DNA from: Caryophanales bacterium
Lineage (GTDB): Bacteria; Bacillota_I; Bacilli_A; RFN20; CAG-826
NCBI GenBank assembly: GCA_022781015.1
Contig: JALEUF010000122.1
Location: forward strand, 1-20,328
Length of the DNA: 20,328 nucleotides
Reading direction: 5' to 3'
Under the pieces are notes generated by a model, which was not told the DNA's origin, ran no database searches, and saw only the letters and a list, made by a program, of their open reading frames with translations. The position numbers were made by a program, and so were the translations under genes. Shown here in pieces: positions 15,009 to 20,328 of the stretch (its first letter is position 1; every line of letters starts with the position of its first letter).

Positions 15009-15071
15009 AATTTAACTCAAATTTTGCATCTTAACTTAAAAAGAGTTATAATACAAAAAGAAAGTTAAGAT
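15009..15071 (+). promoter_or_regulatory. Promoter with two interleaved inverted-repeat operators (AbiE-like module)
   Basis: TTGCAT (15024-15029), 17 nt, TATAAT (15047-15052) is a near-consensus promoter. Two inverted repeats overlie it. Pair A is AATTTAACTC (15009-15018) with GAGTTATAAT (15043-15052), 8 of 10 matching. Pair B is ATCTTAACTT (15028-15037) with AAGTTAAGAT (15062-15071), 10 of 10. The cores TTAACT(C/T) stand at 15012, 15031 and, inverted, at 15043 and 15062, so each arm repeats after exactly 19 bp and both pairs have a 31-bp offset. Pair B is centred on the -10 box. This suits a repressor that blocks RNA polymerase, most simply the product of the first gene. Confidence 0.8.
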
Positions 15072-15084
15072 TACAGGTGATGAC

Positions 15085-16044
15085 ATGGAATATCTAGATA
15101 AAATGCTTGGAATCAAGGTTGCCTATAAGGATGCAGAATTTAAGCATTTGCCTAATTTCATAACTACAAGGTATTGCTTGCAACTTGTATCTATGAACGG
15201 ACAAAGTGCAATTTTTCTTTATCCTAAGACGGAACTTGAACAGATTGAAACGCTGAAAAAACATATCGTTAGGATAGAGGATAATGAAAACTTGCCTATT
15301 GTGTTGATATTAAAAGAACTTACCTATCGAAAGAAAGAATATTTGATTCGTGAGAAGGTTCCTTTTGTTGTTGATGGAAAGCAAATATATTTGCCCTTTA
15401 TGGCGACGTATTTGCAAGAACGTTGTAGTGCGGAAAAGGTGGCAAGAGAAGAAATTCTTCCATCAGCGCAGATGCTTCTATTGCATTTTATTTATGGAGG
15501 AGCAAAAGAACTATCTACAAGTCAGGCTGCGAAGGATTTGGAACTAACGCCTACTTCCATATCAAGAGCATCGAGACAACTTGAAGGAATGGGACTACTA
15601 CATATAAGGAAAGTAGGCGTGCAGAAGATCATGCAATCTGATGATTCCCCAAAAATATTGTTCCAAAAAGCAAAAGATAAGTTATTAAACCCAATAAAAC
15701 GAACGGTTTACATTCCGAAAGAACTCGTTGGAGTGGATTTATTAGAAAGTGGATATTCGGCATTGGCAGAGTATTCCATGCTGAACGCACCGATCGTTGA
15801 GTGTTACGCAACAGAAAGAATCTCTAGGTGGAATGATGTAATGACCAATAGTTTGCAGAGTTCGCAGGCACAAGTGGCCGTTGAGATGTGGAGATACAAT
15901 CCACGAAAATTGTCTACGCAAAATGTAGTAGATGAGCTTTCATTGGCTTTGGCACTAAGAGAAGATGCGGATGAGCGAGTTGAAGAAGCAGTAGAAAAAA
16001 TGCTGAATGAACTGTGGATGAAAATAGATGGTTACGGGAATTGA
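15085..16044 (+). CDS. Winged-helix protein, probable antitoxin/autorepressor (AbiEi-like role)
   Basis: A 319-aa protein. A winged helix-turn-helix lies in the middle, about residues 125-185: ILPSAQMLLLHFIYGGAKEL, then TSQAAKDLELTPTSISRASRQ (helix-turn-recognition helix), then LEGMGLLHIRKVGVQKI (wing). The N-terminal 110 residues form an alpha/beta region ending in KVPFVVDGKQIYLPFMATYL, and the C-terminal 130 residues are a separate domain of unknown fold. In classical AbiEi the winged helix is N-terminal, so the domain order differs and I do not claim AbiEi homology. The gene overlaps a nucleotidyltransferase gene by 17 bp and has an ordered operator at its promoter, both typical of an antitoxin that represses itself. 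AGGTGA at 15075-15080 serves the ATG. Codon use (frequent TTG and CTG leucines, CGA/CGT arginines) differs from the neighbours, suggesting transfer. Confidence 0.7.
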   Translation: MEYLDKMLGIKVAYKDAEFKHLPNFITTRYCLQLVSMNGQSAIFLYPKTELEQIETLKKHIVRIEDNENLPIVLILKELTYRKKEYLIREKVPFVVDGKQIYLPFMATYLQERCSAEKVAREEILPSAQMLLLHFIYGGAKELSTSQAAKDLELTPTSISRASRQLEGMGLLHIRKVGVQKIMQSDDSPKILFQKAKDKLLNPIKRTVYIPKELVGVDLLESGYSALAEYSMLNAPIVECYATERISRWNDVMTNSLQSSQAQVAVEMWRYNPRKLSTQNVVDELSLALALREDADERVEEAVEKMLNELWMKIDGYGN

Positions 16045-16786
16045 GAGTTTTAAGGAATGGTTCAAGGGAAACGAAGAGCAGTACGCTATCATTGGTGGAA
16101 CAGCATGTGATATTTTAATGAACGAGGAAGGGTTGGACTTTCGCGCAACAAAGGATATTGACCTTGTTTTGATTATAGAAGCAGTTGATGCTAATTTTGG
16201 ACATAAATTCTGGGAATATGCAAAACAGGCGGGTTATAAACATTGCAACAAAAGTTCCGGAGTGCCTCAGTTTCATCGGTTCAGTCAGCCAATTTCAAAT
16301 CGATATCCTGCAATGATTGAACTTTTTACTAGAAAACTAGATGCTATTCAACTTCCAGAAGAGGCAGTGCTAACGCCGTTACCGATGGACGAAGATATTT
16401 CAAGTCTATCTGCCATCCTTTTAGATAATGATTACTACGAATTTTTGAAACAGGGGAAAGTCGTTGTTAATGGTGTGACTGTTTTGGACGTGGCACATTT
16501 AATTCAGTTTAAGGCAAAAGCGTGGTTGGATTTGACAGAACGTAAGGCTAAAGGAGAACATGTTGATAGCAAAAATATCAAGAAGCATAAAAATGATGTT
16601 TTCCGTCTGACAGAGCTTATTTATCCTACATCAAAAATAGTGACTCCATATGGAGTTTATACAGATATTCAAGAGTTTATCCAACGCATGAAAAATGAAA
16701 ACGTTGATATTGAACATTTGAGACTGGTTGGCAAAACAAAAGAGGAAATTCTAAAAGAATTAAAAGAAATGTACGAGACACTTTAA
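16028..16786 (+). CDS. AbiEii/DUF1814-like nucleotidyltransferase, probable toxin
   Basis: A 252-aa protein of the polymerase-beta-type nucleotidyltransferase superfamily. The hallmark is IIGGTACDIL (Gly23-Gly24) followed by FRATKDIDLVLI with Asp43 and Asp45 as metal ligands, the GG...RxTxDIDL pattern of AbiEii toxins and related MNT proteins. A later segment LIQFKAKAWLDLTERKAKGEH and KKHKNDVFRL matches the lysine-containing C-terminal half of these proteins. AbiEii enzymes block growth, probably by nucleotide transfer to tRNA or another RNA, and so abort phage infection or stabilise elements. The ATG lies 17 bp inside the upstream gene with no strong ribosome binding site, so translation is probably coupled. 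The C-terminal part (YGVYTDIQEFIQRMKNENVD) is helical. Same foreign-looking codon use as its partner. Confidence 0.78.
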   Translation: MVTGIESFKEWFKGNEEQYAIIGGTACDILMNEEGLDFRATKDIDLVLIIEAVDANFGHKFWEYAKQAGYKHCNKSSGVPQFHRFSQPISNRYPAMIELFTRKLDAIQLPEEAVLTPLPMDEDISSLSAILLDNDYYEFLKQGKVVVNGVTVLDVAHLIQFKAKAWLDLTERKAKGEHVDSKNIKKHKNDVFRLTELIYPTSKIVTPYGVYTDIQEFIQRMKNENVDIEHLRLVGKTKEEILKELKEMYETL

Positions 16787-16853
16787 GCTGATTTTTATCA
16801 GATGAGGACGTAGTAGCAACAATTATTCGCATGTCCTTTAAAGCTGAATAGTT

Positions 16854-16889
16854 TTTCGGGTAGATTCCTATTTGATTGGTTACTCGAAA
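16854..16889. repeat. Imperfect inverted repeat downstream of the toxin-antitoxin-like pair
   Basis: TTTCGGGTA (16854-16862) and TACTCGAAA (16881-16889) form a 9-bp stem with one G-U pair and an 18-nt loop. No T-tract follows, so it is not a normal terminator. A smaller CTGAT-TTTT-ATCAG hairpin begins at 16788, just after the stop. The 189-bp gap to the next gene shows nothing else except a TATAAT at 16952-16957 without a good -35. Confidence 0.35.
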
Positions 16890-16975
16890 GGAAACTAATT
16901 AGAATAAAGCCGGTTTTTAGAACTTCTTTATTATTAATAAGGATATTAAGATATAATCTAATCGAGGTTATTTTT

Positions 16976-17509
16976 ATGAGTTTTAAAGAAGTGGATGTTT
17001 ATTCGTTCTCGTTTAACCCATCTAGCGAGATCGGGGATTTATTTTGGTTAGTATGTGCAGGAAATAAAATTAAAAAAGGATGCATGACTGCTAGCTGGGG
17101 ACAAATCGGCTCTTTATGGGGAAGAAAAAAGGAAACCAAACATTTTGGCTTACCAACCATAACTATATTTGTTAGACCCCAAAGATATACCGATTCAATC
17201 ATCAAGGAAAATGATTATTTCTCTATATGTGTCTTCCCTAGTAAATATAGAAAGGAACTTCTTTATCTAGGTTCACATTCCTTTAGAAATGAAGATAAAC
17301 TGGCTAAAGTTGGGTTCCATCCAATTTATATAGATCGTACTTTAGCAGTTGAAGAAGCAAGCAAGATCTATATATGCAAGAAACTATATGTAGATAAATT
17401 AAAAGAAGAAGGATTTGTCGATAAAGAGATACCTTCGGTTGACTATCCAAATAAGGACTTTCATAACGTCTATATTGGGGAAATAGTTAAGACATATATT
17501 AAAGAATAA
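16976..17509 (+). CDS. Flavin reductase-like FMN-binding split-barrel protein
   Basis: A 177-aa protein of the flavin reductase / flavoredoxin domain family. The segment GCMTASWGQIGSLWGRK near residue 37, followed by PTITIFVRPQRYTDSIIKEND, is the FMN-phosphate-binding signature of this fold, and YFSICVFPSKYRKELLYLGSHS continues the barrel. Such proteins bind FMN and reduce it with NAD(P)H or act as small electron carriers in the cytoplasm; the true partner is unknown. GAGG at 16964-16967 is 8 nt before the ATG. Codon use returns to the AGA/TTA pattern of the rest of the window. Confidence 0.88.
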   Translation: MSFKEVDVYSFSFNPSSEIGDLFWLVCAGNKIKKGCMTASWGQIGSLWGRKKETKHFGLPTITIFVRPQRYTDSIIKENDYFSICVFPSKYRKELLYLGSHSFRNEDKLAKVGFHPIYIDRTLAVEEASKIYICKKLYVDKLKEEGFVDKEIPSVDYPNKDFHNVYIGEIVKTYIKE

Positions 17510-17584
17510 CAAAAATACATCTTTATCTTATAAGAAAATAATGCCGTCAATGTTTTAATATTACTTAGCAAAAAGGTTTTATCT

Positions 17585-19843
17585 ATGAATGATTTATTTA
17601 TTAATGCCGTCCCTGTATTTGATTCTTCTTTAGCTAATGAAAAGAACATATTTCTTTTATTTCCTCTTGATTTTAAAAAGGCAGATAAATTAGTTATTGC
17701 GGGTGAAAATGAATATCAAATATATCTAAATGGAAAACTGATAGGATATGGTCCTTCTAGAGCTGCTTTGAATCATCATAGAGTTGATACATATAACTTA
17801 TCTAATCTAGAAGAAAACAATAGATTATTAATAATTTTAGCATCGTTTAATACCAAATCATTTGAATGCGTCGATGAACCTGCCTTTATCCAATTTGAAT
17901 TATTTGATGAGGGGAAAATAGTTACCTATTCTAATTTAGAAAGCCCTTGTTATTTATATGAAGGCAAATACCAAAAAGTATCTAGGTTCTCATTTCAAAG
18001 GCCATTTGTAGAAGCCTATAACCCCAAATATGACCAAGATATATTTAGCTATGGGCACGATATATCTTATTCAAAAAGGAAATTAGACATTAATAGATAT
18101 GGGTATCTAACAAATAGGACATCTTCTTATCCTAAATTGGATTGTGTAAAGTTCTCCTTAATTGAAAAGAATGAAGTATCTTTTGATGAAAATAAACCTA
18201 TCCATGATGATAGATATTATCATAACGATTTCCTTTGCATCTACCATCGTGAGGAATGGGATGTAGATTATGGAAAGATTATTTCTAGATTAGTTATAGG
18301 AAATACCCTTAAGTTAGATAATGTCTTAAAAGATAATGAATCCATTACCTATAAATATTCTTTCTCCGTGACTGGATTTACAAGCTTATCGATTAAAGTC
18401 AAGGTGAAGGCTAAATTATTTATCTATTTTGAGGAAATAAGTGTTTCTAAGGATAAAATCGAGCTTAATTGCTTTAGGAATACCACGGATAATTATATTT
18501 CTTATGAACTAAATCCTGGGGAATATAATTTAACTAGCCTAGCCCCGTATACCCTTCAATATCTAAGGGTAGTAGTTATCTCTGGAATAGTAGAAGTTAA
18601 TGATGTAGGAGTTATCCTTTTAGAAAATCCGGATTCTTATAGATTAAGATACAAACTAGATGATAAGAAAATAGAAACCATATTAAAAGCTGCAAGAAAT
18701 ACATTCGCATCCAATGCAGTCGATGTCCTTACTGATTGCCCAAGTAGAGAAAGGGCAGGTTGGCTTTGCGATTCTTTTTATACCGGAAGGGCCGAAACTA
18801 TATTCACCGGATTTAATCTAGTGGAAAGAAATTTCTTGGAGAATTATGCAAATTTTGTCGATGTTAAGGAACTTCCAGAAGGAATGATTCCTATGTGTTA
18901 TCCTTCTTCTTCAAGTGAGAAGAACTTTATCCCTAATTGGGCAATGTTTTATGGAATCGAACTTGAAGAATATTTTAGGAAAAATGATGATCCTGCTTTG
19001 TTTGAAAAATCTTTAATCCAATTAAGTGGTGTAGTGGATTATTTTGCTAAATTCGAGAATGAATTTGGCTTATTAGAAAACCTTGACGGCTGGATATTTG
19101 TCGAATGGAGCGAAGCGAATAATCCTTTATCTACATGTGGGGTAAATTTACCTACAAACATGCTTTATGCTGGGTTTCTTTCTAGTGCGAGCCACCTCTT
19201 AAAAGATCCTGGCCTAGAAGAAAAAAGTGAGAAGATAAAACGTTTTATTAGGGAAAAAGGGTTTAATGGGACTTTCTTTGTCGATAATTTAATTAGAGAC
19301 GAATCAAATAAATTAATTAAGAACAACCGTATCTCTGAAACTACCCAATATTATGCATTTTATTTTAAAACCGCGACTGTTAAGGAATATTCTAATTTAT
19401 TTAATCTCCTTCTTAATGAATTTGGTCCTAGTAGGGATGATAAAAAGATTTATCCAGATATATTCAAATCCAATGTCTTAATCGGGGATTATTTTAGGAT
19501 GGAGATATTAATGGAAGAAGGGGAATATTCAAAAGTTTATGAAGAGAGTATCGACTTCTATTACTCCATGGCGATAGAGACATTGACTTTATGGGAAAAA
19601 GATTCGAAAACTGATTCTTTGAATCATGGATTTACTAGCTATATTGCTAATGTAGTTATTTCTTTATTAACTGGCATAAAAGACATTGATTATAAAAATA
19701 AAGTTATTAGCATTGCAAATAATGGATATAGCAAGGATTATGATATCTATATTCCTCTTAGAGATGAATATCTTCACATCATTCAAAAAGATAATAAGAA
19801 AGAAATAGAGTTACCAGAAGGCTATATATTGATAGAAAAATAG
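17585..19843 (+). CDS. GH78-like glycoside hydrolase (alpha-L-rhamnosidase family)
   Basis: A 752-aa protein without a signal peptide, so cytoplasmic. The N-terminal third is beta-rich: FLLFPLDFKKADKLVIAGENEYQIYLNGKLIGYGPSRA resembles the jelly-roll sugar-binding domain of GH78 enzymes. The catalytic (alpha/alpha)6 barrel starts after residue 365, with DCPSRERAGWLCDSF from Asp384, the GH78-like form of the active-site motif, Glu389 probably being the general acid. DGWIFVEW at 501-508 is the next conserved block. It is predicted to release alpha-L-rhamnose or a related sugar from short oligosaccharides. No rhamnose catabolic genes adjoin it. A weak AAAAAGG is 8 nt before the ATG. No clear terminator follows. 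Confidence 0.82.
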   Translation: MNDLFINAVPVFDSSLANEKNIFLLFPLDFKKADKLVIAGENEYQIYLNGKLIGYGPSRAALNHHRVDTYNLSNLEENNRLLIILASFNTKSFECVDEPAFIQFELFDEGKIVTYSNLESPCYLYEGKYQKVSRFSFQRPFVEAYNPKYDQDIFSYGHDISYSKRKLDINRYGYLTNRTSSYPKLDCVKFSLIEKNEVSFDENKPIHDDRYYHNDFLCIYHREEWDVDYGKIISRLVIGNTLKLDNVLKDNESITYKYSFSVTGFTSLSIKVKVKAKLFIYFEEISVSKDKIELNCFRNTTDNYISYELNPGEYNLTSLAPYTLQYLRVVVISGIVEVNDVGVILLENPDSYRLRYKLDDKKIETILKAARNTFASNAVDVLTDCPSRERAGWLCDSFYTGRAETIFTGFNLVERNFLENYANFVDVKELPEGMIPMCYPSSSSEKNFIPNWAMFYGIELEEYFRKNDDPALFEKSLIQLSGVVDYFAKFENEFGLLENLDGWIFVEWSEANNPLSTCGVNLPTNMLYAGFLSSASHLLKDPGLEEKSEKIKRFIREKGFNGTFFVDNLIRDESNKLIKNNRISETTQYYAFYFKTATVKEYSNLFNLLLNEFGPSRDDKKIYPDIFKSNVLIGDYFRMEILMEEGEYSKVYEESIDFYYSMAIETLTLWEKDSKTDSLNHGFTSYIANVVISLLTGIKDIDYKNKVISIANNGYSKDYDIYIPLRDEYLHIIQKDNKKEIELPEGYILIEK

Positions 19844-19905
19844 GCTTTTTGTCATTAGAAATAGCAATGAGCATAAAATTAGGGGTACAAATTGAAAAAT
19901 AGTAC

Positions 19906-19934
19906 TTGTTAGTTAGCCTTACTTGGGGTATATT
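19906..19934 (+). promoter_or_regulatory. Promoter of the tRNA cluster
   Basis: TTGTTA (19906-19911), 17-nt spacer, TATATT (19929-19934). Transcription would begin near 19941, about 19 nt before mature tRNA-Ile. Confidence 0.65.
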
Positions 19935-19959
19935 TACTAAGCGCTTTTAAGGCGCATGT

Positions 19960-20036
19960 GGGCCTTTAGCTCAGTTGGTTAGAGCGTGCGCTTGATAAGC
20001 GCAAGGTCGATGGTTCGAGCCCATTAAGGCCCACCA
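19960..20036 (+). tRNA. tRNA-Ile (anticodon GAT)
   Basis: The acceptor stem GGGCCTT pairs with AAGGCCC (20026-20032), followed by A and an encoded CCA (20034-20036). The D-arm TAGCTCAGTTGGTTAGAGC is standard. The anticodon stem TGCGC/GCGCA encloses TTGATAA with GAT at 19994-19996, and the T-arm contains GGTTCGAGCCC. It reads ATC and ATT. Confidence 0.97.
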
Positions 20037-20047
20037 ATGGACATTAA

Positions 20048-20068
20048 AGCCCCGTCAAAAGCGGGGCT
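20048..20068 (+). terminator. GC-rich hairpin between tRNA-Ile and tRNA-Val
   Basis: AGCCCCG (20048-20054), a 7-nt loop, CGGGGCT (20062-20068), followed by ATTATT rather than a T-run. It may terminate part of the transcripts, or mark a processing site, since no separate promoter is visible before tRNA-Val. Confidence 0.5.
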
Positions 20069-20084
20069 ATTATTGATTATGAAG

Positions 20085-20159
20085 GGGTGTTTAGCTCAGT
20101 GGGAGAGCGCTTCCTTCACACGGAAGAGGTCACTGGTTCGATACCAGTAACACCCACCA
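20085..20159 (+). tRNA. tRNA-Val (anticodon CAC)
   Basis: The acceptor stem GGGTGTT pairs with AACACCC (20149-20155), then A and encoded CCA. The anticodon stem CTTCC/GGAAG encloses TTCACAC with CAC at 20117-20119, decoding GTG. The D-arm is short (TAGCTCAGTGGGAGAGC) and the T-arm has GGTTCGATACC. A GTG-specific valine tRNA is a somewhat dispensable isoacceptor in A+T-rich genomes, where UAC reads all four codons. Confidence 0.96.
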
Positions 20160-20167
20160 ATCAAATT

Positions 20168-20243
20168 GCCGCAATAGCTCAATTGGCAGAGCAACGCACT
20201 TGTAATGCGTAGGTTGCTGGTTCAATTCCGGCTTGCGGCACCA
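20168..20243 (+). tRNA. tRNA-Thr (anticodon TGT)
   Basis: The acceptor stem GCCGCAA pairs with TTGCGGC (20233-20239), then A and encoded CCA. The anticodon stem ACGCA/TGCGT encloses CTTGTAA with TGT at 20201-20203. The T-arm contains GGTTCAATTCC. Confidence 0.96.
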
Positions 20244-20254
20244 GTTAGAACGTT

Positions 20255-20286
20255 AGGTTTGATTCGAACGAGTCGAACCTTTTTTT
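20255..20286 (+). terminator. Intrinsic terminator of the tRNA cluster
   Basis: A 26-nt sequence at 20255-20280 folds into an 11-bp stem (AGGTTTGATTC against GAGTCGAACCT, two G-U pairs) with a GAAC loop, followed by six T. It begins 12 nt after tRNA-Thr. Confidence 0.9.
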
Positions 20287-20295
20287 GATGCTCTT

Positions 20296-20325
20296 TTCAA
20301 ACTTGTTTGTAACATTTGCTACAAT
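20296..20325 (+). promoter_or_regulatory. Possible promoter for a gene beyond the window
   Basis: TTCAAA (20296-20301), 18 nt, TACAAT (20320-20325), just downstream of the tRNA terminator. The -10 is good and the -35 is weak. Confidence 0.35.
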
Positions 20326-20328
20326 TAA

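Noticed and set aside
1..20328. CRISPR array, insertion sequence or integrase
   Set aside because: I saw no regularly spaced repeats, transposase motifs or integrase-like protein in any frame, and no att-like duplication beside the tRNA genes.

Overview
The window looks like chromosome from a low-GC Gram-positive bacterium of the Bacilli, probably a host-associated lineage near Erysipelotrichales or the non-Mycoplasma relatives of Mollicutes. The basis is the strongly A+T-rich coding sequence, AGA/AGG and TTA codon preference, GGAGG-type ribosome binding sites, and the ecfA-ecfA-ecfT-truA and rplM-rpsI gene sets. TGA is used as a stop (the 72-aa protein and ecfT end in TGA) and Trp is TGG, so this is not the Mycoplasma code. 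The lineage is inferred from gene content only.

Layout. 1-572 is the 3' end of a GH13 alpha-glucosidase-type gene cut by the window edge. 630-5381 (+) is a tightly overlapping run: dCMP deaminase, a 72-aa membrane protein, both ECF transporter ATPases, EcfT, TruA and a PHP phosphoesterase. It ends tail-to-tail, with an 11-bp overlap, against a four-gene operon on the minus strand (12421 down to 5371). That operon encodes a 785-aa lipoprotein, an 819-aa protein joining a polytopic YwaF/TMEM164-like membrane domain to an ABC ATPase, an ABC-2 type permease, and a small membrane-anchored protein. 12696-13810 (+) holds a YebC-family gene and a small XRE regulator. 14072-14919 is rplM-rpsI with a clear promoter, a structured leader and a terminator. 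15085-16786 is a two-gene module of winged-helix protein plus AbiEii-like nucleotidyltransferase with an ordered operator. Then come a flavin reductase-like gene, a GH78-like glycosidase, and a tRNA cluster (Ile-GAT, Val-CAC, Thr-TGT) with promoter and terminator.

How the genes fit together. EcfA1, EcfA2 and EcfT form the shared energy-coupling module for vitamin or cofactor uptake; no substrate-binding EcfS is in the window. In many Bacilli truA is followed directly by rplM-rpsI. Here about 9.5 kb, mostly the minus-strand operon, separates them, which suggests an insertion or rearrangement. The minus-strand operon is the best candidate for an undescribed system: a membrane enzyme-like domain fused to the motor ATPase, with a partner permease and two extracytoplasmic proteins. 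An ideal internal Shine-Dalgarno and ATG sit exactly at the start of the ATPase domain, so a free ATPase may also be made.

The 15085-16786 pair resembles type IV (AbiE-like) toxin-antitoxin or abortive-infection modules. Its promoter carries two interleaved inverted repeats offset by 19 bp that embrace the -35 and -10 boxes, as expected for autorepression. All functions are read from motifs in the sequence; no database search was run.
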